Source: Dillenia suffruticosa (lineage: Eukaryota > Streptophyta > Magnoliopsida > Dilleniales > Dilleniaceae). From it: DNA of 64,000 nucleotides. The notes under the pieces were generated by a model. It was not told where the DNA came from, made no database searches, and was given only the letters and a program-made list of their open reading frames with translations. The position numbers were made by a program, and so were the translations under genes. The stretch covers positions 7,416,001-7,480,000 of the forward strand of contig JAVTVX010000024.1 in the NCBI GenBank assembly GCA_033439265.1, written 5' to 3'. The first letter of the stretch is position 1. Each line of letters starts with the position of its first letter. Below, piece by piece: positions 1-12,000 of this stretch.

Positions 1-4
1 AATC

Positions 5-303
5 ATGGAGAGTAACCAATACATAGGTTCTATGATGAAACTTTGGAAGCCAATGATGGAGGATCATCTATATTGTAAAGATTTGCATGATCCAGTATTG
101 AGTAAATCTGCAAAGCCATCTACCATGAAAGATGAGGACCCAAAAAAACTAGATAGAAAGGAATTGGGTACCATTAAAAAGTAAGTTGGTATTAGTGTAT
201 TTCATCATGTAGCAACAGAGACTAGTGTCAAGACTTCGTGAGATAAATTAGCTACATTGTATGAAAGGAAGACTGCTATGAATAAAGTTTTATTCATAAA
301 AAA
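5..303 (+). pseudogene. Copia gag N-terminal part (interrupted)
   Basis: Reading from the ATG at 5, the frame gives a Ty1/copia gag N-terminus with a 'KLWKPMMEDHLY' motif, then a stretch resembling the UBN2-type gag domain up to 'TAMNKVLFIKK'. There are in-frame stops near 181 and 241. The reading resumes at 9487, where 'KLANLKYRRDV' follows directly, so one copia gag was split by the gypsy insertion at 304-9486. The copia LTR and leader must lie left of the window. Family assignment (Tork/TNT1-like) is by remembered similarity to TNT1 gag and is an inference. Confidence 0.75.
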
Positions 304-1430
304 TGTCACGCCCCGAACCGGGATCGTGAACAGCCGCCCGTTGCCCCTGGATGCCGGCTGGATTTTTACAGAAAATCGGGCAGAACCTCCCCATAAATCG
401 GAGGTTTCCCATGTACAATTTCACCTGTATATGACATTCATCCAGTACAAATAAACAATTTGCCATCCCGGCCTCTCCAAAATCAACAATATCCACAGCC
501 AACATCCAGAACAACGCAAGGCTATAAAGTTTCTAACAGTCCTAGCAACAGACCTCTACTGTCATGCCCAACTAGAGCATGAGCAGCCGCCACACCGAGC
601 GGACTTAAATTCTACGCATATATAAAATAAATTCCCAAGTTATTTTTAAATATTTACAAATGCCTCAATGCAATGAAATAATCAACACGAAAGTTTCAAA
701 AATAAATATCCATCAATTATACAGTCATCCCAGAAAATTTATATAAATACATTGGTCAATCTAAAATCTCCAATATATAATAATATCACCAATCATCGTA
801 GCGGAAGAGATGGAAAATATCCATACCCAAACCCAGTGGTATCTCCTCGATCCAACACTAATCCTGTGGGAAAGAAAGTGAGGGATGAGTATCTATGGGA
901 GGATACTCAGTAAGTGAGGGGATTGACATCATACTATCAATATCGAGGTGAAATTTGGAGTGTCAAAGCATAAGATAAGGGAATATCCACTGTGCAAACC
1001 GATCATGTTATTTCAAAATCATATATAATACGCACACATCAGAAAGCAAGATATGCATCCCAAAATTTTACATCAATGTCATGAAGAGCCGGCCAATGAA
1101 ATATTCCCGGCAATGGTCTACCTCGACCAAGGACGGCGCATTGGGGGTTTTTCCAAATGCAAGTATTAAAGAATGACTCTCTGCCCCAATGTTGGCCACA
1201 GACTACCCCAACTAGCCTGTAAATAATAATAATGTACATATAACTAGTCAGCCGTGTATGGTGCCCCCGCCTGGTGCTAGACGGAGCCGTACTCAACGTC
1301 CTCTCCGATGAGGGTCAACCTGGGACACCCATACACACGACAATCTGGCGGATACCTCCGGCCGAAGCGTATCCGGACACAAGGGGTGCCTCTACCAGAT
1401 GTCCTTCGTAGCTACGGATCACAATATCAT

Positions 1431-1610
1431 ATCAGCCGGGCACGTAGCCCCATGCATCCCATCACCAGATCAGCCGGGCATATAGCCCCATGCATAATAT
1501 CATAACGTCAGCCGGGCATACAGCCCAATGTATAATATCACAAAGTCGGCCGGGCATACAGCTCAAAACATAATATCATAAAGTCGGCCGGGCATACAGC
1601 CCAAATGTGT
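1431..1610. repeat. 37-bp tandem repeat inside the LTR
   Basis: Five degenerate head-to-tail copies of a unit with core 'cagccgggcata' followed by 'agccc' and an AT-rich spacer. The same array is at about 7508-7690 in the other LTR. Confidence 0.8.
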
Positions 1611-2765
1611 ATATAAATCCATTTAAAACCATGTGCCAATGCAGTGGAAGCATTAAAACATATCAATATGTCGAAAATGTGGCACAATATACGTTTATCA
1701 AAACTCATGGATACATATCAATAAAGTCGGCAGTTAAGACACTCCAAAGGCCACAAAACATTTCATCAAATATTGGAAAGTCATAACAATCATACATTTT
1801 GCAGAAACATGTCATTTAAAAGATATTTTTGAAACATGGTTTTTCAATCAATAGCGAATGTCAAAGTCCCACTCACTGTTCTACGGGAGGGAAGTCACTC
1901 CCTACTGACAAGCCAAATCGGATCTGACCGCTCGAGTCTCCAAAAGATCAACCTAAATCAGATCATCAAATTTCTGTAACATTCTATACTTAACCTTCAA
2001 TTCATAGATAATCATTTCATAATTTGTATTCTATATGCATTCCACTTACACTCTAAACATATACAAAACCTTTCATCTTAAATTCAATCCTAGATTCGTC
2101 CAATTTATCAATTAGAGTCAAAATCTCCTCACCTAGGGTTTTCTCGAAGCGCCGAGTCTCGTCCGAAAGTCGCTTCGGTCACTCCAAAGTCTGTAGGGTT
2201 TCCTATCAAAACAAGGTTTATTTGTTAGATCGAAACACAGATCCGAAGCAAAACCCTAAGTCATTTACCTGCGTGGAGATTCGTGGGCTGTCACGGGCTC
2301 ATGGGCCGTCACGGGCCGTCGCGGGCTCGTGGGCCACGGGCCGAACTGGGCTCGTGGGCTACAGCTAGCGGGCTCGCTGGTCTGCGTGCTACGGGGTAGC
2401 GGGCCGGCGGGCTGGAAGGCCGATGGGCTGAACTGGGCCGCGGGCCGTACTGGACCTGCGGGCTTGGACGGGCTGTCGGGCCTGGTGGGCCCGTGGGCTT
2501 GCTGCTGATGGGCCTGCGGCTAATGGGCCTGCGGGCCGACAGTGGCTCGCGGGCTGGTGCTCGCCCGTGCGCTGGTGCGCTGTGCTGGGGCGTGCTCGTG
2601 CGCTGCTCGCGCGCGCTCGTGCGCTGCTCGCGCGCTGGGCCGCGCACCCGTGCACACTCGTGCACTGGGCAGCGCGCCTGTGCATGCTGGGCAGCGCGCC
2701 TGTGCACGCTGGGCCGCGCAGCGCCCGTGCGCTGGGCCGCGCACGCTCGTGCGCTGGCTCACGCT

Positions 2766-2904
2766 CGCGGCCTGGGCTCGCGCTCGCGGCCTGGGCTCGC
2801 GCTCGCGGCCTGGGCTCGCGCTCGCGGCCTGGGCTCGCGCTCGCGGCCTGGGCTCGCGCTCGCGGCCTGGGCTCGCGCTCGCGACCTGGGCTCGTGCCCG
2901 CGCG
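2766..2904. repeat. 19-bp GC-rich minisatellite in the LTR (left copy)
   Basis: Six perfect copies of the unit gcggcctgggctcgcgctc and a seventh variant copy. The matching array in the right LTR (about 8844-8962) has five plus the variant. Confidence 0.9.
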
Positions 2905-3253
2905 CTAGTGCACTGAGGTGCGCTGGTGCACGCCCGTGCACTGATGCACGCCTGTGCACTGTGCTGCTGCGCACTCGGTGGCTCGATCGCGCGAGGAGGC
3001 AGCAATCGCACGCTGTGGCGTGCGGTGGTGCTCGACCGTGGCTCGCGGCGGTGTGCGGCGAGGCGGAGAGAGAGCGATCGTGGGAGATCGCGAGAGGGAG
3101 ATCGCGGGGAAATGAGCTGCGGGAGAAAGAAGAAAAAGCAGAAGAAGAAGAAGAAGAAGAAGAAGGAGAAGGAGAAGAAGAAGAAGATGCCGGCGGAGCT
3201 TGCGGTGAAGACCAGCGCCGCGGTGGGGGAGGGAGGCGAAGGGTCGGCGGAGA

Positions 3254-3256
<3 letters not shown>

Positions 3257-3304
<48 letters not shown>

Positions 3305-3369
3305 GAATTAGGGCTTTAGCCCTAATTCAATTGGGGGGAGGGCCAAAACGCTGCGTTTTGGCTCTCCCT

Positions 3370-3423
<54 letters not shown>
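3257..3423. repeat. GA microsatellite and long T run in the LTR
   Basis: A (GA)n run at about 3257-3301 and a T run at about 3372-3423, broken by one C. In the right LTR these are at about 9313-9358 and 9430-9471. Length differences here account for part of the LTR size difference. Confidence 0.85.
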
Positions 3424-3438
3424 AGGCTTGGTGTTACA

Positions 3439-3461
3439 TTTTCTAACCCCCTAAAAACAAG
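3439..3461 (-). other. Polypurine tract next to the 3' LTR
   Basis: On the minus strand, agggggttagaaaa runs straight into the LTR start TGTAACACC. This is the expected place for the plus-strand priming site of a minus-oriented element. Confidence 0.65.
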
Positions 3462-6360
3462 TTTCGTCCTCGAAACTAAAAGAAAATAATACGCTGAACG
3501 AGTGGGGGTATTGTCTCTTAAGTCTCTTAATAGTCTCTTCGGTCTCTCAGGTCTCTTACTCGACCTGGTCACTCCTCCCCAAAACTCTGACCAATGAAAG
3601 TTCTTTGCTCCGTAGCTTTCTGACCTATCAATCTAGAATAGCTACGTGCTGAGTTAAAACACTAAAATCCTCTCTGTCTAGCCGTCCCTCGTCAGCCGTT
3701 GTTTGAGCTCTTGAAAGCTCGTTTCACAACGATCGTCCCACAAGAACTTGACGCCCTTCGTATCAATCTGGTAAGTATAGCGACGATCCGAGAGAATCCT
3801 CTTATGAATCGCCGATAACACCTCGCAAGACCAAGGAAACTTCGCGTCTCGGTCACTATCTGTGGCTGTTTGTGTGTTGGTCAGCCCAAATGGCATGACC
3901 ACGAACTCGTAATGTCCATAATGATATCCAAATCGAAAATCGATCTTTCAGAAAAACACGCGCACCCTGGAACTACTCAAATAAATCATCACTATGTGGC
4001 AAAGGGTACCGATTTTTGGTGAAAACCTTGTTTAGCTGCCTATAGTTCACACACAATCTTAGAATCCCGTCTTTCTACTTCACGAATAATCACCGGAGCA
4101 CCCTAAGGCGAAGTGCTCAAACGGATAAAACCGTTGTCCAGTAATTCCCGCAACTAGATCTAGAGCTCTCTAAACTCCACTGGTGTCATTCTGTATGGCA
4201 GAATAAATATAAGAGTGATCCCTGGAGCTAGGTCAATCTCGAAATCACACTCCCGAACTGGGGGTAGTCCGGGTAGCTCCTCGGGAATATATTTAGGAAA
4301 CTCCTATACCACCAGAATCTCATCAAGTCTCGGATTCTGTATGGTGGTATCGATCATATGTGTCAGATCTGTCATACCTCCTCGACGTATTATACGTCTG
4401 GCTTTCCTCACTAATACAATACCACGGGGTAACACCCGTCTCTCACTCGCAAACGTCAGTGGTGGCCCTTCAGGCCTCCAAAAATCGTCTTTCTTGATAA
4501 AACAGTCTAAGGAAACTCTATAAATATACAATTAATCTATCTCTAAAATGGCATCGAAACCTGTCATATCCAGTGGGATCAGATTTGCTCTCAGCACTGT
4601 CCCACCTGCCATGACATCATACTCTCTATATACGAATCTCTAACCAACTGCTCACCAAGAGGAGCGACAACTAATAGCTCCTCATCAAGTAACGATAACA
4701 GCCAATCCGACTGTTGAGCGAAAGAAACTCTCACATAGAAATAGTTCGACCTTGTGCCAACAAGAACACAAACGTCTACTCCATGTATTTCCATAGCACC
4801 AAGATTCAAATAAAATAAAATAAAATAAATTAAAATAAAAAGAATTTACTAAGAGTACGGAAATAATAGGGATATACACCTGTATATCAAAATAGTTAAG
4901 CCTCTAGTACTGTAACAATCATGTCCGTACATATCATCACAAAATACACGATTTCAAAAGAAACAGTGCATAAGGACCTCTAAACGGAAGGATCCGCAGG
5001 AGGATTACCCATGATCATATCTGGGTTCGCCAGAGCGTCCTCCTGAGTCATCGCATACACAAGGGCCTGCACCCTCAACTACTCTCGTGAAAGCCTAATA
5101 CTATATTGCTCCCGGCTGCAGTCCGTGGAGCAGTGTCACTAGGATGCGCAGGTGTTCCCTGCTGTCCTACATGTGGTGTATTCTGATGACTCGAAGCCAA
5201 CTAACCTCCAAGTCACAGATCAGGGCATAAACTCCTGATATGCCTCGGCTTCTCATAGTGGAAGCATGTAATAAGTGCTCTACATATTTATTCGAGCGTG
5301 GTGCTTGCCACATATGCGGCAAAGAAAAGGTCGCTGAGCAGTAGCCTAGCTCATGGCACTAGGACTGGTGATATAACCATCGGAGATATGGTCCCGCTAA
5401 AACTCCGTGAAATATCTGCGGTCGAATTCCATTAGGAAATCGCTTTGTCGCAATGGCTTATAGCCTCATCGCAAATAGCCTCCCATCAAGTGAGGGCTTC
5501 TTTATCGAATAGTCTCTCAATAACTCATAGACTATACTCCTCGCGCAAGCCTAGATCTATCAAGATCCGTCGGGTTCAGTTGACTCAGTGCTGTGCTACC
5601 GTAACATCACCAAGTCCAAAAATCTATGTATCCCAACTGTCGAGCTACTGTGACTAGCTGGGTCATCTCGGGGATGCACCTAAGTATGGCGCAATTGTTA
5701 TCACTCAGATTCGAAACTGTAAGAAGAACGGCCACCGATGGACGATTTGGTGCCGCTTGAGTAAGAACTACTGTAGAAGAAATAAGCGCAGCCGTAGATA
5801 TCGGCCTTGCTATCAAAGGTGATGGGGTGACATCTGGACCCCATGTGCCGTATATCACTCGTACTCTTACCCGAAAATATCAAGAGTAAATGGTGGAGAC
5901 GTTGGTATAATAGCCGGCTGAGAAGGTGCTGGAGAAAACACACACACAGGATGTATTCTTCGGCACCAAAAGGGGCGCCTGAAATGAGAAAGTATCCTCG
6001 CTCTCTTTAAGTAAATCAGGGAGTACATATCTAGCGCTCCATGTACTCGTCATGGTTCCGCAATATAAGAATTCTCATTAGGCATTGTTCAAGGATTAGG
6101 GTTAGTACAACTAACCCCCTAAAATGAATAAAATTATCAATTTAAGAACCATCTCCATTGGTTCCTTCCTTGAAAATGAAGAAATGCTAGGTTAGATAAG
6201 AATTAGTATCTAACCCCCTAAAATAGATAAACTCATATGTCGAAGACCATATGCAGGGATATAAATGACTGTATGAAATTCTTATGCATTGAGGACTTTT
6301 AAAATCAAGTTACTTGGGAATGTTTTCAAATCATTTTATAAAATATAGCTCTAAACCAAG
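3439..6360 (-). pseudogene. Decayed gypsy gag-pol (no integrase)
   Basis: Minus-strand fragments with frame changes and stops, in order. Around 5320-5240 there are two gag zinc-knuckle-like motifs: 'CRICGKHHAR' and a degenerate 'CFHYEKPRHIRSLCP' in which one Cys is Tyr. Around 4530-4190 lies the protease-to-RT linker, with 'HMIDTTIQNPRLDE' and then 'PEELPGLPPVRECDFE'. RT remnants lie at about 4110-3880, including 'VMPFGLTN'. The RNase H start 'FLWDDRCETSFQELKQRL' ends near 3685. No integrase or chromodomain sequence remains between there and the 3' LTR. It cannot encode a working polyprotein; a Tekay/Del-like chromovirus origin is my inference from the double knuckle and the PBS. Confidence 0.85.
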
Positions 6361-6373
6361 AGCTCTGATACCA
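6361..6373 (-). other. Primer-binding site, initiator tRNA-Met type
   Basis: The minus strand reads TGGTATCAGAGCT, 8 nt inside the end of the 5' LTR. This is the standard plant PBS complementary to the 3' end of initiator tRNA-Met. Confidence 0.85.
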
Positions 6374-6381
6374 ACCGAAAC

Positions 6382-9312
6382 TGTCACGCCCCGAACCGGG
6401 ATCGTGAACAGCCGCCCGTTGCCCCTGGATGCCCGCTGGATTTTTACAGAAAATCGGGCAGAACCTCCCCATAAATCGGAGGTTTCCCATGTACAATTTC
6501 ACCTGTATATGACATTCATCCAGTACAAATAAACAATTTGCCATCCCGGCCTCTCCAAAATCAACAATATCCACAGCCAACATCCAGAACAACGCAAGGC
6601 TATAAAGTTTCTAACAGTCCTAGCAACAGACCTCTACTGTCATGCCCAACTAGAGCATGAGCAGCCGCCACACCGAGCGGACTTAAATTCTACGCATATA
6701 TAAAATAAATTCCCAAGTTATTTTTAAATATTTACAAATGCCTCAATGCAATGAAATAATCAACACGAAAGTTTCAAAAATAAATATCCATCAATTATAC
6801 AGTCATCCCAGAAAATTTATATAAATACATTGGTCAATCTAAAATCTCCAATATATAATAATATCACCAATCATCGTAGCGGAAGAGATGGAAAATATCC
6901 ATACCCAAACCCAGTGGTATCTCCTCGATCCAACACTAATCCTGTGGGAAAGAAAGTGAGGGATGAGTATCTATGGGAGGATACTCAGTAAGTGAGGGGA
7001 TTGACATCATACTATCAATATCGAGGTGAAATTTGGAGTGTCAAAGCATAAGATAAGGGAATATCCACTGTGCAAACCGATCATGTTATTTCAAAATCAT
7101 ATATAATACGCACACATCAGAAAGCAAGATATGCATCCCAAAATTTTACATCAATGTCATGAAGAGCCGGCCAATGAAATATTCCCGGCAATGGTCTACC
7201 TCGACCAAGGACGGCGCATTGGGGGTTTTTCCAAATGCAAGTATTAAAGAATGACTCTCTGCCCCAATGTTGGCCACAGACTACCCCAACTAGCCTGTAA
7301 ATAATAATAATGTACATATAACTAGTCAGCCGTGTATGGTGCCCCCGCCTGGTGCTAGACGGAGCCGTACTCAACGTCCTCTCCGATGAGGGTCAACCTG
7401 GGACACCCATACACACGACAATCTGGCGGATACATCCGGCCGAAGCGTATCCGGACACAAGGGGTGCCTCTACCAGATGTCCTTCGTAGCTACGGATCAC
7501 AATATCATATCAGCCGGGCACGTAGCCCCATGCATCCCATCACCAGATCAGCCGGGCATATAGCCCCATGCATAATATCATAACGTCAGCCGGGCATACA
7601 GCCCAATGTATAATATCACAAAGTCGGCCGGGCATACAGCTCAAAACATAATATCATAAAGTCGGCCGGGCATACAGCCCAAATGTGTATATAAATCCAT
7701 TTAAAACCATGTGCCAATGCAGTGGAAGCATTAAAACATATCAATATGTCGAAAATGTGGCACAATATACGTTTATCAAAACTCATGGATACATATCAAT
7801 AAAGTCGGCAGTTAAGACACTCCAAAGGCCACAAAACATTTCATCAAATATTGGAAAGTCATAACAATCATACATTTTGCAGAAACATGTCATTTAAAAG
7901 ATATTTTTGAAACATGGTTTTTCAATCAATAGCGAATGTCAAAGTCCCACTCACTGTTCTACGGGAGGGAAGTCACTCCCTACTGACAAGCCAAATCGGA
8001 TCTGACCGCTCGAGTCTCCAAAAGATCAACCTAAATCAGATCATCAAATTTCTGTAACATTCTATACTTAACCTTCAATTCATAGATAATCATTTCATAA
8101 TTTGTATTCTATATGCATTCCACTTACACTCTAAACATATACAAAACCTTTCATCTTAAATTCAATCCTAGATTCGTCCAATTTATCAATTAGAGTCAAA
8201 ATCTCCTCACCTAGGGTTTTCTCGAAGCGCCGAGTCTCGTCCGAAAGTCGCTTCGGTCACTCCAAAGTCTGTAGGGTTTCCTATCAAAACAAGGTTTATT
8301 TGTTAGATCGAAACACAGATCCGAAGCAAAACCCTAAGTCATTTACCTGCGTGGAGATTCGTGGGCTGTCACGGGCTCATGGGCCGTCACGGGCCGTCGC
8401 GGGCTCGTGGGCCACGGGCCGAACTGGGCTCGTGGGCTACAGCTAGCGGGCTCGCTGGTCTGCGTGCTACGGGGTAGCGGGCCGGCGGGCTGGAAGGCCG
8501 ATGGGCTGAACTGGGCCGCGGGCCGTACTGGACCTGCGGGCTTGGACGGGCTGTCGGGCCTGGTGGGCCCGTGGGCTTGCTGCTGATGGGCCTGCGGCTA
8601 ATGGGCCTGCGGGCCGACAGTGGCTCGCGGGCTGGTGCTCGCCCGTGCGCTGGTGCGCTGTGCTGGGGCGTGCTCGTGCGCTGCTCGCGCGCGCTCGTGC
8701 GCTGCTCGCGCGCTGGGCCGCGCACCCGTGCACACTCGTGCACTGGGCAGCGCGCCTGTGCATGCTGGGCAGCGCGCCTGTGCACGCTGGGCCGCGCAGC
8801 GCCCGTGCGCTGGGCCGCGCACGCTCGTGCGCTGGCTCACGCTCGCGGCCTGGGCTCGCGCTCGCGGCCTGGGCTCGCGCTCGCGGCCTGGGCTCGCGCT
8901 CGCGGCCTGGGCTCGCGCTCGCGGCCTGGGCTCGCGCTCGCGACCTGGGCTCGTGCCCGCGCGCTAGTGCACTGAGGTGCGCTGGTGCACGCCCGTGCAC
9001 TGATGCACGCCTGTGCACTGTGCTGCTGCGCACTCGGTGGCTCGATCGCGCGAGGAGGCAGCAATCGCACGCTGTGGCGTGCGGTGGTGCTCGACCGTGG
9101 CTCGCGGCGGTGTGCGGCGAGGCGGAGAGAGAGCGATCGTGGGAGATCGCGAGAGGGAGATCGCGGGGAAATGAGCTGCGGGAGAAAGAAGAAAAAGCAG
9201 AAGAAGAAGAAGAAGAAGAAGAAGGAGAAGGAGAAGAAGAAGAAGATGCCGGCGGAGCTTGCGGTGAAGACCAGCGCCGCGGTGGGGGAGGGAGGCGAAG
9301 GGTCGGCGGAGA

Positions 9313-9361
<49 letters not shown>

Positions 9362-9426
9362 GAATTAGGGCTTTAGCCCTAATTCAATTGGGGGGAGGGC
9401 CAAAACGCTGCGTTTTGGCTCTCCCT

Positions 9427-9473
<47 letters not shown>

Positions 9474-9486
9474 GCTTGGTGTTACA
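6382..9486 (-). repeat. 5' LTR of the gypsy element (right copy)
   Basis: The 3105-bp partner of the left LTR is followed on the minus strand by the primer-binding site at 6361-6373. It is about 30 bp shorter, explained by one fewer 19-bp unit (five perfect units plus a variant, against six plus a variant) and by GA and T run length. The promoter for the element should lie here, reading leftward, but I cannot place it. Confidence 0.93.
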
Positions 9487-11240
9487 AAAAAACTTGCGAA
9501 TTTGAAATATAGGAGGGACGTCGTATTATTAAGCACATGAGTGACTTTCAAGATGTGTTGAACCAGTTAACCACTTTGGAAATTCATTTTGCTGATGAGG
9601 TACAGGTTTTGTTTCTCTTAAGTTATTTGCCGAACAGTTGGAAAATATTAGTTGTGATTGTTAGTAACTCAGCTCCTAATGACAAGTTGACATTGGAGAT
9701 GGTAAAGGACAGTATACTCAATTGAAGAAGCAAGAAAGAAGGACATGAAATTTGGGAGTAGTCAAACTCTTGTCACAGAGAACATAAGCAGAAGTAAGAA
9801 TAGAGATCAAGATTCTAGAGGGCGCAATAAGTTCAAAAAGAGGTCTAAATTCAAGGAGGTAGTGAAGTGTTATTATTGTAAAAAAATTGGTCATATTAAA
9901 AGGAATTGCCAACTCTTGAAGCAAGAGAAGAAGGATGAAAAGAGCAAGAACATTCCAGATGATTGTAGTACTATAGTAGTAGATGTTGACAAAGGGATCG
10001 AGTCCCAAGTGTGTACACAAAGTGATTGAAATCATCTCGAGGATCTATTGTTTGAATGGATTGTTGACACTAGTGTGGCTTATCATTGCATATCCAAAAG
10101 AGAGTTGCTTACAATTTACAAAGAAGGTGACTTTGGCATCGCCAAGATGGGGAATAGCACTGTGTTGCAGATTATAAGAATTAGTGATATTGTTATTGAA
10201 ACTAGTGCCGATTGCACATTAACTCTATGAGATGCTAGACACATCCCAGATATGAGGATGAACTTACTTTCAATTAATGTCCTTAACAAGGAAAGAATAT
10301 GAGAGTCAAAGAATGGACAATAGAAGCTCCTCAAGGGAACTTTGTTAGTTGCAAAGGGAAAATTATGTTCCTACATGTACAAGACCCAGTTGAGAGTGTG
10401 CAGTGGACAGGTCAATGCAGTTGAGAAAGAGACTTCACCAAATTTGTGGCATAATAAGCTGGGAAACATGAGTGAGAAAGGGTTACAGCTTTTGGCGAAA
10501 CAGTTCCTCATTCCTTCAGCTAAAGCCATTTCTCCAAACTCATATAATCATTGTTTATTTGATAAGTACCATAGAGTTTCTTTTCGTATTCCTTTTAAGA
10601 GGAAAGAAAATAAACTTGAATTTGTTTATTTTGATATTTGTGATCCCATGAAGTTCGAGTCTCTTGATGGAAACAGATATTTTGTCACCTTTATTAATGA
10701 TACTTCACAGAAGGTGTGTATGTTGTTGTTGAGAAACCAAAGTCAGGTTCTACAACGATTTCAAAGTTTTCATACTACAGTGGAAAGGTGATAGTATTAT
10801 CCATGAAATGTCTTCATAACGGAAAATAGTGGAGAGTGCACCTAATGAATTTAAAGCTTATTGCTCAAAGTATGGGATAAGACATTAAAGATAGAACCTA
10901 GGACACCACAGCATGATGGTGTGGCGAGAAGATGAATCGCACCATCATGGAAAGAGTCAGACCCACGTTAAGAATGACTAAATTACTGAAATCTTTTTGG
11001 GATGAAACAGTTTCCACAGCTTGCTACCTAATCAACAAATCACCGTAAGTTACTTTGGGCTTTGACATTTCAGAGAGGGCATGGATAGGCAAAGATATTT
11101 CATATTTTCACTTGAAGGTCTTTGGTTATAAAGCTTTTGTTCTTGTGCCAGAAGAGTAGAGGTCAAAGATGAACAGTAAAACTACTCCTTGATATTCTTA
11201 TATTTCAAGTGTGAGAAAGTAGGATACCCTTTTTTGGTTC
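9487..11240 (+). pseudogene. Copia gag-protease-integrase remnant
   Basis: Continuation of the gag at 5-303. The segments are gag (9537-9725, 'MSDFQDVLNQLTTLEIHF'), CCHC knuckle 'CYYCKKIGHIKRNC' (about 9868-9912), protease-like 'WIVDTSVAYHCISKREL' (about 10057), and GAG-pre-integrase 'LWHNKLGNMSEKGLQLL' (about 10444). The integrase core includes 'YFVTFINDTSQKV' (about 10680), followed by out-of-frame integrase remnants to about 11240. Stops and frameshifts are frequent, and the protease DSGA-type motif reads DTSVA. RT and RNase H are absent, so the element is 3' truncated as well as interrupted. The gag knuckle keeps all C/H ligands. Confidence 0.85.
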
Positions 11241-11649
11241 ATAATTTGATTTAAGTGAAGACCGTGTATATAGCTTTCTTGTTGTATTCGAATCCAATAA
11301 TTCCTCTGAAAGTTTGCTGAGGTTTTCCTTAGATTCATACAACGGTTACATTTGCAAGCACTATTAACCAACATGAACCAAAGTTATGAAGTTGTCTACT
11401 TGGTATGCTTCATCCATCCTTTGGCTTCCTTAGGTTGGATTTACCTTCATTTTGCATGAACTTTATGGCTCCGCATCTTTCACCATCTCTTGGGGTTGGT
11501 TTCTAATGTTAGGCTGTAAGCTTTTATGTTATGATCGACAGCTCCATACATTCTGAGAATAGAATAAATTGCTTGTAGGGCTGATCTCGATTGAACTTGA
11601 GTCTGATATTTGTCCTCTGTATTTTTCCATCTGGGAATTTTCTCTCAGG
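11241..11649. other. Spacer without recognisable genes
   Basis: Between the copia remnant and the exon-like block. I see no coding similarity or clear repeat. Confidence 0.5.
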
Positions 11650-12000
11650 AAATTTCAAGCAACTTTTGAGGGGCATTTTATATCCCGCTTGGCATGGGCA
11701 TATCCAAGCATTTGGTTGACAGCTAAAGTGCTTGTCGCTACAGCTGTAGCTGGCTTTGATGTAGTTTCCTCTGCTAAGAATGGTTTGTATTCATCAAAGA
11801 GAGGCAGGTAAGAGCAAAGAGTGGTGGAAATGGATAACTTTGGAATAATGGGCATAACTATATATTTACCATACACTTTCTGTTCATTAAGTGAAGGGAG
11901 AAACTGCTGAAAATGGCATTGTTTTGATTTCAGTGCTCCTTGTGAAGCGAAGGCAAAGCATTTTATTGGCCCACTGTCTGAATATCCGGTTAGAGGTTTT
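11650..12000 (+). pseudogene. Two exon-like segments of an unidentified gene
   Basis: An open segment is preceded by an acceptor-like ctctcag and ends at 11807 with a donor gtaagag. It encodes 'HFISRLAWAYPSIWLTAK' and 'VVSSAKNGLYSSKRG'. A second open segment begins after ttgatttcag at about 11932. Joined at 11807, the frame stays open across the junction (phase 2), giving 'SAPCEAKAKHFIGPLSEYP' next. I do not recognise the family. It may be a surviving fragment of a gene destroyed on the left by the copia insertion, or part of a gene expressed from upstream. The splice sites are read by eye and there is no start codon I would defend. Confidence 0.3.

Larger units (their letters stand above)
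304..3438 (-). repeat. 3' LTR of the gypsy element (left copy)
   Basis: The 3135-bp repeat matches 6382-9486 almost base for base. Besides repeat-length changes I found only about two substitutions by eye, near 353 and 1347. It contains five degenerate copies of a roughly 37-bp 'cagccgggcata' unit, a strongly GC-rich block (about 2280-3070), a 19-bp tandem array, a GA run and a long T run. The ORFs predicted across the GC-rich block are low-complexity and overlap on both strands, so I treat them as non-coding. Confidence 0.93.
304..9486 (-). mobile_element. Ty3/gypsy LTR retrotransposon with 3.1 kb LTRs, non-autonomous
   Basis: Two near-identical direct repeats (304-3438 and 6382-9486) flank a 2.9 kb internal region. 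On the minus strand each LTR starts TGTAACACC and ends GTGACA. The element sits between runs of A (298-303 and 9487-9492), consistent with a 5-bp AAAAA target duplication. A primer-binding site matching initiator tRNA-Met and a purine tract lie at the expected LTR edges, which fixes the minus orientation. Coding remnants in order are gag zinc knuckles, protease-RT linker, RT and the start of RNase H; integrase is absent. The element interrupts an older copia gag. LTRs make up over two thirds of its length. Confidence 0.93.

Noticed and set aside
1039..1505. Small ORFs inside the LTR (repeated at 7117-7583)
   Set aside because: No recognisable domain. They are repeated because the LTR is repeated.
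2309..3489. Long overlapping ORFs on both strands (up to 272 codons) in the GC-rich LTR block
   Set aside because: They are low-complexity Arg/Ala and Arg/Glu repeats made by the 19-bp array and GA run, overlap in several frames on both strands, and recur identically in the other LTR.
8387..9376. The same set of ORFs in the right LTR
   Set aside because: Repeat-driven open frames, as in the left LTR; no protein similarity.
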